Assembly: GCA_964529795.1 (NCBI GenBank)
Contig: CAZGXM010000066.1
Coordinates: 1-14,110, forward strand
Source: CAZGXM01 sp964529795
Lineage (GTDB): Bacteria; Bacillota; JADQBR01
Reading direction: 5' to 3'
DNA length: 14,110 bases
Part shown: positions 1-6,985 of the stretch, in pieces
How the letters are laid out: every line of letters starts with the position of its first letter
Numbering within the stretch: position 1 is the stretch's first letter
Made by a program: the position numbers and the translations under genes
Notes under the pieces: model-generated
The model's database searches: none
The model's input: the letters and a program-made list of their open reading frames with translations, nothing else
What the model was told of the DNA's origin: nothing

Positions 1-2
1 GG

Positions 3-1064
3 CCCAGGAAAAGAGGGCGTTTGCGTCATGGAGCTGTGGCGTTCGAATGCGCAGAAGAAACTACAGCTAAAAATTCCGCTGACTTGCAGACTGCCGCCCG
101 GCAGACAACCACGGCCATTCCCCTGAGACAGCGTGTAATTGTGTCTGCGGCGGAAAAACCCCGGGTCACCGATTTTAAAGATACAGTAAAACCTTTTTTA
201 AAAGTCCTGGTAGACAATAACTATGAAGATTTACTGAATCATCCTGCCTGGAAGCAATATATAGCAAAAAACCATGACGGCACCATTGCTTTCAAAACCA
301 GCTGGGATGAAGTGAAAGGCGCCGCTGCAAGAGAGGCTGAACGCGCCGGTATTGAGCTTTTTACCAAAAAACCCGAGGTAAAAGCCACCCTGTTGGCAGA
401 AGAAGCCTTAATAGACGCAACTTTCGACAACTGGCTCTTAGTACGCTTTGAACTGGAAAAAGACGGTGTCAACTGGTTGATTAAGACAGTAACTTATGAA
501 AAAACTTCCTGGGCCAGGACCTGGGAGAAAAACAACGCATTACTTAAGGAGCTGAAACCGTTACACAACACTTATACGGAAATAACCGAATGGTCACAGT
601 GGGCTTTTGATAAGGCTGAGCCCAAAGAATTGACACGCTATTTTCAAGATGTAAATTTATTTGAAGGTAAACTGATCGCTTTAGAGGTAACCCAGGAGGC
701 CCGAGAATTAAAAGAAAGCTGGCTTGCCGCGCTAAAGGCGCTAAAACTGGCAGTAAGAACCAAAATGGCCGTAAAGGAACCTTCTGAAATAATTACGGAA
801 ACCGGCAACCTGGTAGACGAAATAGACCGGGCAGAAAAGTCCAAAGAACCGTTAACGGAAAAGTTGGCGGATGCCGAAGATATGGACGAAGATTTGGCGG
901 AAGACATCCTCAGCAATGCCCAAAAAATACTGGAACAAAAACTGCGGGATTTACGAAACAACTCGCAGTATGCCGATACCAGCAGCCTTACCGCCGCCTG
1001 GCAAGAACTTGACACCCAATTTAACAGCCGTTTCGAAACTTTTTCAGAGGAATACGGTGGTTAG
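3..1064 (+). CDS. Unrecognised helical, charged protein, probably 5'-truncated by the window edge
   Basis: The reading frame is open from the left edge to a TAG at 1062-1064. A TTG at 21 could be a start, but the AGAGGG before it is only 3 bases away, so I treat the gene as probably cut by the edge. From the TTG it would encode 347 residues. The product is soluble-looking, with no convincing membrane segment in the visible part. Residues 1-50 look like a low-complexity linker. The rest is rich in Glu, Lys, Ala and Leu, with long predicted helices, especially the last 130 residues, which suggests coiled coil. I recognise no catalytic motif or family. The codon pattern and the lack of internal stops over more than 1 kb support a real gene. 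It ends 239 bases before the convergent ccdA-like gene. Confidence 0.7.
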   Translation, partial: PRKRGRLRHGAVAFECAEETTAKNSADLQTAARQTTTAIPLRQRVIVSAAEKPRVTDFKDTVKPFLKVLVDNNYEDLLNHPAWKQYIAKNHDGTIAFKTSWDEVKGAAAREAERAGIELFTKKPEVKATLLAEEALIDATFDNWLLVRFELEKDGVNWLIKTVTYEKTSWARTWEKNNALLKELKPLHNTYTEITEWSQWAFDKAEPKELTRYFQDVNLFEGKLIALEVTQEARELKESWLAALKALKLAVRTKMAVKEPSEIITETGNLVDEIDRAEKSKEPLTEKLADAEDMDEDLAEDILSNAQKILEQKLRDLRNNSQYADTSSLTAAWQELDTQFNSRFETFSEEYGG

Positions 1065-1137
1065 TAAAGCACCGCCTTTAAGCAGGCATTCCACCTGTTG
1101 ACAAACTTCAGGCTGCTGCCTCTTGGCATATTGTTGC

Positions 1138-1167
1138 CTTGACTACAGTCAAGTGACCCACTATAAT
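1138..1167 (+). promoter_or_regulatory. Near-consensus sigma-A promoter overlapped by a palindrome
   Basis: TTGACT at 1139-1144 and TATAAT at 1162-1167 are separated by exactly 17 bases. A perfect 6-bp inverted repeat, CTTGAC-TACA-GTCAAG (1138-1153), covers the -35 box and the start of the spacer, where a repressor or a MerR-type activator could bind. Transcription would begin near 1174 and run towards a 43-codon ORF and then antisense into ccdA. No large + strand gene lies downstream, so its purpose is unclear. The boxes are seen directly; function is inferred. Confidence 0.5.
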
Positions 1168-1183
1168 CCCTCCCTGAAATTGA

Positions 1184-1315
1184 GTGAATTTTCATTTATT
1201 TATTGTTTCAACATTTTACAGGCTTTTCTTTCCTGCTTTAGTGAAAATACAGAATTTTTTGCGGCAGCTTTCCGAGAAGATCATCGAGAAGCACAAAAAC
1301 AGTCACATGGGATAA
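1184..1315 (+). CDS. Possible 43-residue small protein, hydrophobic N-terminus and basic C-terminus
   Basis: A GTG-started frame of 44 codons ends in TAA at 1313-1315. The start lies only about 10 bases after the expected start of the 1139-1167 promoter, so the mRNA would be nearly leaderless. I see no Shine-Dalgarno sequence, which is the main argument against it. The peptide begins with an aromatic/aliphatic stretch (residues 2-22) and ends in an amphipathic Lys/Glu/His-rich helix. That layout is also found in small membrane peptides such as type I toxins. Its end overlaps the convergent end of ccdA by 13 bases. I do not recognise a family, and it may be chance. Confidence 0.25.
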   Translation: MNFHLFIVSTFYRLFFPALVKIQNFLRQLSEKIIEKHKNSHMG

Positions 1316-1998
1316 CCTGCTAACCCGGCAAAGAAAAAGTAGGCACCGAGGACAATCAGCAATAAACCCAATGCCGGGTTAATATACCGGGCCCAAGCCA
1401 TGCTGCGCAGTCTGGTCAGTATCGTACCGGCACCGCTTCCTGCTACAAGCAGCGGCAGCCCGTGGCCTATCCCAAAAGCAAACAGGTATAACGCCCCTTT
1501 TAAAGCCCCACTGGCAGGTACGACATAAGCCAGTACAGACACCAATACCGGGGTAATACAGGGAGAAGGCGTAAAAGCCATCACGGACCCTAGACCCAGG
1601 GCCCCCACACCCGACCCGCGCCGCCCGGGCACGGGCATGAGCATCCGGCGCGGAAACTGGTAAAATCCCCATATTCTGATACCGAAAATATTGGGTAACC
1701 ATCTCCAAATACCCAGTAAATAACTGCCCAAAACAAAATACAGCAGGGCCAAAATATAAGGCCAGTTTGCCTGTATGCTCCGGGGAAAGCCACCCAATGC
1801 TCCTGCTCCCAGTCCCAGTAAGGCCAACGTGCCGGCAAAGCCAAACAAAAACCGCAGTGATTGTGCCAGGTATCCGCCGCCGCTTGCCCCCACATAGCCG
1901 GCCACCAAGGGTACTGCAGCCAGCATACAGGGATTCAAGGAAGTGATGACTCCACCTAAAAAAAGCCACAGCGGTCCCTGACCAACAAGTCCAGACAT
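1303..1998 (-). CDS. ccdA: CcdA/DsbD-type membrane thiol-disulfide electron carrier
   Basis: This 231-residue integral membrane protein has about six hydrophobic segments, the usual size for CcdA. Family members pass electrons from cytoplasmic thioredoxin across the membrane to extracytoplasmic thiol proteins, for example in cytochrome c maturation. Two cysteines in family-typical settings are visible: Cys24 in an N-P-C motif in the first segment, and Cys147 in a P-S-P-C-I-T-P motif in the fourth. They are the expected redox pair. The ATG at 1998 is preceded by GGGGG about 8 bases upstream. It is transcribed away from the transporter operon and has no thioredoxin-like partner in the window, so its client is unknown. 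Confidence 0.85.
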   Translation of the reverse strand: MSGLVGQGPLWLFLGGVITSLNPCMLAAVPLVAGYVGASGGGYLAQSLRFLFGFAGTLALLGLGAGALGGFPRSIQANWPYILALLYFVLGSYLLGIWRWLPNIFGIRIWGFYQFPRRMLMPVPGRRGSGVGALGLGSVMAFTPSPCITPVLVSVLAYVVPASGALKGALYLFAFGIGHGLPLLVAGSGAGTILTRLRSMAWARYINPALGLLLIVLGAYFFFAGLAGYPM

Positions 1999-2095
1999 AT
2001 CAATATCCCCCGTTTACTGCCGGATGTAGTAGTCAACACTATTCCCTCACGCCTGTAATAATGCCAGTACACAATAAAAAATTTAATTTATGTAT

Positions 2096-2124
2096 TTGCA
2101 TTTTTTATAGTACTTATATATAAT
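2096..2124 (+). promoter_or_regulatory. Sigma-A promoter of the ABC importer operon
   Basis: TTGCAT at 2096-2101 and TATAAT at 2119-2124 are 17 bases apart in an AT-rich stretch. The predicted start near 2131 leaves a leader of about 40 bases before the ATG at 2172, with GGGGGG at 2155-2160 as the ribosome binding site. The leader is too short for a typical riboswitch. Confidence 0.65.
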
Positions 2125-2144
2125 ATCTATTAAGCTCTTGCCAA
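2115..2144 (-). promoter_or_regulatory. Weak candidate promoter for ccdA, overlapping the divergent importer promoter
   Basis: On the - strand TTGGCA (2139-2144) and TATATA (2115-2120) are separated by 18 bases. The -10 box overlaps that of the + strand promoter, so the two promoters could compete. The match is modest and the region is AT-rich, so chance is possible. Confidence 0.3.
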
Positions 2145-2171
2145 TTTAGATTACGGGGGGATTTGATTATC

Positions 2172-3101
2172 ATGAAACAATTCAGACAATCAGCATCAGT
2201 CATGGGGTTATTACGGTATGTACTGTCGGTACTGGTTTTGTCACTGCTGGTACTGCCGCTGACCGGCTGCAGCAGTTCCCAACCAAAATCTTCACCTGAT
2301 TTAAACGCCCAAACTGTCCTGAAAATCGGGGCAATCCCCGACCAAAACGTCTCAAGGCTGACGCGGCGGTTTGATGCCTTTGCGGACTACCTCAGCAAGG
2401 AGACCGGCCTCGAGGTGGGATACGTTCCCACCGTGGATTATGCCGCTTTGGTCACAGCTTTCAAGAGAGGCGATATTCACCTGGCCTGGTTCGGCGGTTT
2501 AACCGGCGTGCAGGCCCGGGCAGCGGTGCCGGGTTCGGAAGCCATTGCCCAGAGGCCCCGGGATGCCCAATTTCATTCCCGCTTTATCGTCCAGGCAGAC
2601 TTGCCGGTAGAAAAACTGACGGACCTTGAGGGTTTAACTTTCACTTTCGGCAGTGAAAGTTCCACGTCCGGCTACCTGATGCCTTACTACTTTCTCCTGC
2701 AAGCAGGCATGGATCCAGAAACAGCCTTCAAGGGCAAGCCCAACTTTTCCGGTTCTCATGACCGTACCTGGAAACTTGTGGAATCCGGGGCCTTTCAGGC
2801 GGGCGTGCTCAATGAAGCTGTCTGGGAAAGCGCGGTTAAGGAAGGAAAGGTTGACCTGAGTAAAGTACGGGATTTTTATACCACTCCCGCATATTTTGAC
2901 TATAACTGGACGGTCCATGCCGCTGTGGACAAAATCTTCGGCAAGGGGACCAAGGAAAAAGTAAAGAAAGCCCTGCTTTCCATGGGAAGTGACCAGGCGG
3001 ACATCCTCAATCTGTTCCAAACAGACCGCTTTATTGAAAGCAAAAATGAAAACTACCAGGCCATCCGGCAGGTAGCGGAAAAATTAGGGGTCATTAAATG
3101 A
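2172..3101 (+). CDS. PhnD-like substrate-binding lipoprotein, putative selenate/oxyanion importer
   Basis: This 309-residue lipoprotein should be the membrane-anchored receptor of the importer encoded by the next three genes. A signal peptide (residues 1-32) ends in an L-T-G-C lipobox with Cys33 as the lipidated residue. The mature part has the PhnD/SsuA-type periplasmic-binding fold. Several stretches match, from memory, the family annotated as putative selenate ABC transporter binding protein (TIGR04553): LAWFGGLTGVQAR, AVPGSEAIAQ, TFTFGSESSTSGYLMP and the later FSGSHDRT. The ligand assignment of that family rests on genome context, so phosphonate, phosphite or another oxyanion remains possible. 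I chose the ATG at 2172 because GGGGGG at 2155-2160 is well spaced for it and too close to the TTG at 2163. The stop overlaps the next start (ATGA). Confidence 0.85.
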   Translation: MKQFRQSASVMGLLRYVLSVLVLSLLVLPLTGCSSSQPKSSPDLNAQTVLKIGAIPDQNVSRLTRRFDAFADYLSKETGLEVGYVPTVDYAALVTAFKRGDIHLAWFGGLTGVQARAAVPGSEAIAQRPRDAQFHSRFIVQADLPVEKLTDLEGLTFTFGSESSTSGYLMPYYFLLQAGMDPETAFKGKPNFSGSHDRTWKLVESGAFQAGVLNEAVWESAVKEGKVDLSKVRDFYTTPAYFDYNWTVHAAVDKIFGKGTKEKVKKALLSMGSDQADILNLFQTDRFIESKNENYQAIRQVAEKLGVIK

Positions 3102-3862
3102 ACCGGGATAAGACTTTAACACCAAAACCCTTGTTTCTGCTGGAAAAGGTCAGCAAGTCATTTAACGGAAAAGTGGCACTCTCCCACCTTTCTCTGGCAA
3201 TAAAACCGGGAGAGCGGCTGGCCCTGATCGGACCCAGCGGCTCGGGCAAAACCACCCTGCTGAAAATTCTTGCCGGCGTGGTAAAACCTGACAGTGGCAA
3301 AGTGCTAATTAACGGCAATCCGGCTGACACCCTCAAGCCGGGCAAGCAGCTGGCCCGCCAGGTAGGAATGATGCAGCAGCAGTTCAACCTGGTTGACCAG
3401 CTGCCCGTCATTCACAATGTGCTGGCCGGGCGCCTGGGCCAGTGGGGATTTTTCCGTTCCCTGCTCTCGCTGGTTGTTCCCCAGGAAAAGCACAAAGCCA
3501 GGCATGCGCTGGAAAGGGTGGGCATACCGGAAAAACTTTACGAAAAGACCGCAAACCTGTCCGGTGGCGAGCAGCAGCGGGTGGCACTGGCCAGGCTGCT
3601 GGTCCAGCAACCCCGGGCGGTTTTGGCCGATGAGCCGGTGTCCTCATTGGACCCCACCCGGGCAGAAGACCTGTTGTCCATGCTTGCCAGGCTTTCCGGG
3701 GAAGAGAACCACACTCTCGTAGTCAGCCTGCACTCGGTGGACTACGCCCTGCAGTACTTTCCCCGGGTGATTGCCCTGCGCCGGGGAAAGCTGCTTTTCG
3801 ACCGCCCAAATACAGGCATAAACCGTGACGACCTGAACAGGCTCTACACCCTGGAGGATTGA
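3098..3862 (+). CDS. ABC transporter ATPase, PhnC-like
   Basis: This 254-residue protein is the energising subunit of the importer. All nucleotide-binding elements are present: Walker A GPSGSGKT (45-52), Q-loop (about 93-96), signature LSGGEQQ (154-160), Walker B AVLADEP (174-180) followed by the D-loop SSLDP, and the switch His212. The length and motif details fit the PhnC subgroup. The start codon overlaps the upstream stop by four bases, so translation is probably coupled. A good site, GGAGG, at 3853-3857 inside its 3' end serves the next gene. Nothing is degenerate. Confidence 0.92.
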   Translation: MNRDKTLTPKPLFLLEKVSKSFNGKVALSHLSLAIKPGERLALIGPSGSGKTTLLKILAGVVKPDSGKVLINGNPADTLKPGKQLARQVGMMQQQFNLVDQLPVIHNVLAGRLGQWGFFRSLLSLVVPQEKHKARHALERVGIPEKLYEKTANLSGGEQQRVALARLLVQQPRAVLADEPVSSLDPTRAEDLLSMLARLSGEENHTLVVSLHSVDYALQYFPRVIALRRGKLLFDRPNTGINRDDLNRLYTLED

Positions 3863-3867
3863 TTCTT

Positions 3868-4662
3868 ATGAAAAGGGCATGCTTGCAATTACAAAACCCG
3901 CCCTTTCTGTCACTACTGTTAATAGCCGCATTCATCTGGAGTCTCTTTTCCGTTCACTGGGGGGAAAAATTGTTTCACCCCGGCGGCATGACCACTTTAA
4001 TGCAGATATTAAGCGCCATGGCAAAGCCGGACCTGTCAGTCGGGATCATCAAGCTGGCCCTGCAGTCTGCTTGGCGTACCCTGGCCTATGCCAGCGCCGG
4101 CATGTCCCTCGCTCTGGTTGTTGCTTTTCCTCTGGGCATCCTGGCATCGGGAGTGTTGGCCGCGCGTCCCCTGAACCGCTTTTTTTCAGTCGGCTTCTTC
4201 CGCGGCTTGCTGGGATTCATGCGGGCCATTCATGAGCTGGTGTGGGCCTGGCTGTTTGCTGCCGCCATCGGGCTCTCTCCCTATGCCGCCATTTTGGCAC
4301 TGGCCATCCCTTACGGGGGAATCTTGGGCAGGATTTTTGCCGACTTGTTAAATGATGTACCCGGGGAGCCGCTGGAAGCACTGGCCACTACCGGTGCCGG
4401 CAAATGTCAAATACTTCTTTACGGGCGCTTACCCCTGGCGCTGGCGGATATGCTCAGTTACACCATGTACAGGTTTGAATGTGCCATCCGCTCCGCCGCC
4501 ATCATGAGCTTCATTGGTCTGGGCGGCCTGGGCTACCAGATACAAGTTTCCCTCCAGGACCTGAAATACAATGAAACCTGGACTTTCATTTTCTTTCTTG
4601 TTGCGCTGATAATACTGGTGGACATTTGGAGCAGCATGCTGAGAAGAAAGCTGGTGATGTAG
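3868..4662 (+). CDS. ABC transporter permease 1, PhnE-like
   Basis: This 264-residue membrane protein has about six hydrophobic segments and the binding-protein-dependent permease signature. The segment MRAIHELVWAWLF (118-130) resembles the ELVWA motif of PhnE permeases. The EAA loop that docks on the ATPase is at about 169-185, with the conserved E-A-L and Gly. A TTG at 3859 is in frame, but GGAGG at 3853-3857 sits one base before it and ten before the ATG at 3868, so I prefer the ATG. It follows the ATPase gene by five bases and overlaps the next start by one base. Confidence 0.9.
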   Translation: MKRACLQLQNPPFLSLLLIAAFIWSLFSVHWGEKLFHPGGMTTLMQILSAMAKPDLSVGIIKLALQSAWRTLAYASAGMSLALVVAFPLGILASGVLAARPLNRFFSVGFFRGLLGFMRAIHELVWAWLFAAAIGLSPYAAILALAIPYGGILGRIFADLLNDVPGEPLEALATTGAGKCQILLYGRLPLALADMLSYTMYRFECAIRSAAIMSFIGLGGLGYQIQVSLQDLKYNETWTFIFFLVALIILVDIWSSMLRRKLVM

Positions 4663-5561
4663 TGCTGGCTAGACCCCTTACCCGTTTCTTCAACCGAATA
4701 ACCATACCGGGAACAATTACAACATTGACAACACGGGTTAATGCTGTCAACATGTCTTTGGCCGCAGCCCTGGTACTGGTAACCGCTTCCTGGCGCTTTA
4801 TTCTCACCGACGAAGGCAGCAGCATTCTGTCACTTTTTTCTGCCGCTACTTTCCAACAGGCAGGTGAATTTCTTGTCAACCTCCTGGGCATTGGTAACCC
4901 CGATTCCGCACTGCTGAACCCGGTTAAATGGCGGAATGCCTTGGTACTCAGTTATCAAACCCTGCAAATGAGCGTTATGGCTATTGGATTTGCCGGGATA
5001 GGCATGCTGCTGACAGTCATTCCCGCTGCCCGTACCGCAGCTGACGGTTCCCTGACCCTTGCCCGCATCCGGTTGTTGGGCGTGGTATTGTTTGTGCTGT
5101 TGAGAGGCTTATACATCTTCTCCCGGGCAGTGCCGGAATTAATCTGGGCCATGCTAATTATCTTCGTATTCCAGCCAGGTATTCTCCCCGGTGCCGTTGC
5201 CCTGGGACTACACAACTTTGGTATCCTGGGTAAACTATGTACGGAAGTGGTGGAAGACCTGGACCGCAAACCGCTTGTCGCCCTGAGCAGCAGCGGTGCG
5301 AGCACTGCACAAATGTTACTCTACGGGGTACTGCCCCAGGTGACCCCCAAGTTTTTGACCTACCTCCTTTACCGCTGGGAAGTCATTATCCGTACCACCA
5401 TCGTGGTTGGTTTTGTCGGTGCAGGCGGCCTGGGACAGCAATTCCGGCTAAGCATGAGCTGGTTTCATTTTACCGAAGTAACCCTGCTGTTGATTTTTTA
5501 CGTGCTGCTGGTATTTTTGGTTGATTTGGTATCGATATTATTACGCCGGATAGTGCAATAA
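4662..5561 (+). CDS. ABC transporter permease 2, PhnE-like
   Basis: This 299-residue membrane protein is probably the second half of the importer's pore. It repeats the first permease's features: SRAVPELIWAML near the middle, an EAA-type loop (VALSSSGASTAQ) and a G-A-G-G-L-G-Q stretch late in the protein. It differs by an N-terminal extension and a longer loop after the first membrane segment. I prefer the GTG at 4662, which overlaps the upstream TAG and has GGTGAT just before it. A TTG at 4626 would add 12 residues read through the 3' end of permease 1 and lacks a clear binding site. No strong terminator follows the stop at 5561. Confidence 0.88.
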   Translation: MLARPLTRFFNRITIPGTITTLTTRVNAVNMSLAAALVLVTASWRFILTDEGSSILSLFSAATFQQAGEFLVNLLGIGNPDSALLNPVKWRNALVLSYQTLQMSVMAIGFAGIGMLLTVIPAARTAADGSLTLARIRLLGVVLFVLLRGLYIFSRAVPELIWAMLIIFVFQPGILPGAVALGLHNFGILGKLCTEVVEDLDRKPLVALSSSGASTAQMLLYGVLPQVTPKFLTYLLYRWEVIIRTTIVVGFVGAGGLGQQFRLSMSWFHFTEVTLLLIFYVLLVFLVDLVSILLRRIVQ

Positions 5562-5877
5562 AATGGCTTTTGCTTTTCTTTTCTTAATGAGCAGGACCAC
5601 AGCATGCCAAAACAAATCAGGCGTCAATGATTCATGGGATGCTGCAGCCTTTAACTCTGTCGCCTGACTTGCAGAAACCAGGCCGGTATGCACAATAGCT
5701 TTCAGCCCCGCGGTAAAATTTCCCTTTTTTCAGATTAAGAGTTATAGCAGCAGCTGAACTTGTCAGAACGAAGTTTGGACTTTCCAAGTTTTCCATCATC
5801 GCCCTTCCCACCTTTGAGTATTCCGTTAATAAATCCGCATCATATTTTCCAAGCTTTTTTCTCTTTATCTTCCTTAA
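5541..5877 (-). pseudogene. Decayed radical-SAM gene remnant, possibly a deletion fusion of two lipoate-type radical-SAM genes
   Basis: This gene-free stretch holds protein-like sequence in two - strand frames. Frame A starts right after the LipT-like stop and contains SPNFVLTSSAAAITL and KKGKFYRGAESYC, ending at a TGA (5632-5634). It resembles, from memory, the N-terminus of radical-SAM proteins found beside lipoate genes, just before the CxxxCxxC loop, which is missing. Frame B, in the +1 register, contains KAIVHTGLVSASQATELKAA, which resembles a mid-barrel segment of such proteins, and runs to a TAA at 5541. The junction lies near 5693-5705. An ATG at 5797-5799 has a good AGGTGGG site 7 bases upstream, so a 55-residue peptide might still be made. 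Family identity is inferred; the broken frames are seen directly. Confidence 0.55.
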
Positions 5878-6957
5878 CTAATATATATTTTGGTAGTATT
5901 CCGGGAACACAATCCATGTCTGCCTGGCAAGCGTTTGGAAATCTTTTGGTCCCCGGTTTTGCCATTGGGCGGCTAGATAATTGCGTTTCCCTACAGCTCG
6001 TGCCAAGGTTTCACCCAAAATAGCTTTCCAGGCAGTTTCATAATCCTCCAAGAGAGATAAGTCACCCTCCTGGAGCGCTCGAGCGGATATTTTCCCGGCC
6101 AGCCGGCCGGTTATCAAAGCATGTAAAATACCGCCTCCGGTGATTGGATGCGTAAAGCCCCCCGCATCACCGGCAAGCAGGATATTCCCTTTTCTTGTAC
6201 TGGGCAAAGCGCCGCTGATAGGTATAAACCCAGCTGTCTTGTCTACCGGCTCAGTACTGCGCAGCCTGCCTGTTTTGAAAATTGTCTCCACAAAGCTTCT
6301 TAAAGCTGCCGTGACGTTTCCACCCAGCTTAGGATCTACGGCCACGCCCAAATTACATACCTGACCTTTGGGAAATAACCAGGCATAACCCCCTGGATAA
6401 GCTTCATCCAAATAAATCTCCACATCCTCCATCTGCCTGTTTAATTCCATGGTATACTGGGCAGCCACCGCCAATGGCGGTTTGAAGTCATTAATCCAAC
6501 CTGCAGCCAAAGACCTGGGCCCGTCAGCACCGATAATTATCCTTGGCACCACCTGAAACCCTTTACCACCATAATTAACTATTACCCCAACCGGGCTTCT
6601 TTCCACCAGTCTGGCACCGGTCACCAAATTAACTCCGGCATCCCGGGCTTCATGGGCCAGATTCCGGTCAAAGATTTTGCGGTCGACGATAAACCCGGGT
6701 GCCCTTGTATAAGCCGCATGTTCCTGTCGAATAAAGGTATGAATCCCTTTAATCTTTTGCACTATGCTTTCAGCCAAGGTATTGGAAAATTCCCCAAGGG
6801 AACCAGGGACATATTCCGCACACTGCACCGGAATACCGACTGTTCTCTTTCGTTCTATCAATAGCACCTTAGCCCCTTGACCGGCAGCCTCCCGGGCGGC
6901 CATAGATCCGGCGGGTCCGGCACCCACTACCAAGACATCCAATTGAAAAATATCCAT
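5878..6957 (-). CDS. Geranylgeranyl-reductase-family FAD oxidoreductase, LipT-like
   Basis: This 359-residue flavoprotein belongs to the geranylgeranyl reductase/FixC superfamily. The FAD-binding GAGPAG motif is at 12-17, followed by the acidic residue ending the second strand. A conserved Cys46 sits in a P-V-Q-C-A-E motif typical of the family. A GADGPRS segment is at 143-149 and the second FAD motif, A-G-D-A-G-G, at 262-267. The family can reduce isoprenoid double bonds. In this lipoyl-rich operon I favour LipT, described as the flavoprotein partner of the LipS1/LipS2 lipoyl synthases. That assignment is contextual. AGGTGAAAGG directly precedes the ATG. It lies 28 bases after gcvH-like gene 1 and next to the radical-SAM remnant. 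Confidence 0.82.
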   Translation of the reverse strand: MDIFQLDVLVVGAGPAGSMAAREAAGQGAKVLLIERKRTVGIPVQCAEYVPGSLGEFSNTLAESIVQKIKGIHTFIRQEHAAYTRAPGFIVDRKIFDRNLAHEARDAGVNLVTGARLVERSPVGVIVNYGGKGFQVVPRIIIGADGPRSLAAGWINDFKPPLAVAAQYTMELNRQMEDVEIYLDEAYPGGYAWLFPKGQVCNLGVAVDPKLGGNVTAALRSFVETIFKTGRLRSTEPVDKTAGFIPISGALPSTRKGNILLAGDAGGFTHPITGGGILHALITGRLAGKISARALQEGDLSLLEDYETAWKAILGETLARAVGKRNYLAAQWQNRGPKDFQTLARQTWIVFPEYYQNIY

Positions 6958-6985
6958 CCTTTCACCTATCCTTTTTCACAACATA

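Noticed and set aside
1063..1078. TAAAG-CACCGC-CTTTA hairpin after the first gene as a terminator
   Set aside because: The stem is only 5 bp, AT-rich and lacks a T-run.
1379..1969. Long alternative - strand frame inside ccdA
   Set aside because: It is an out-of-frame shadow. The ccdA frame has the membrane profile, the two motif cysteines and a good ribosome binding site.
4626..4661. TTG at 4626 as the start of permease 2
   Set aside because: It would lie well inside permease 1 without a clear binding site. The GTG at 4662 overlaps the stop and has GGTGAT upstream.
5617..5667. Inverted repeat TCAGGCG...CGCCTGA between the convergent operons, as a terminator or mobile-element end
   Set aside because: Only 7 bp with a 37-base loop and no T-run. 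It fits chance, and no transposase or target duplication is present.
5740..5876. Possible small selenoprotein: a - strand frame interrupted by one TGA and followed by a Cys codon, near a putative selenate importer
   Set aside because: This frame has no start codon or ribosome binding site, and I could not find a convincing SECIS-like hairpin just after the TGA. The neighbouring frame has radical-SAM-like sequence and a good start, so the open stretch is better explained as a shadow of the remnant.
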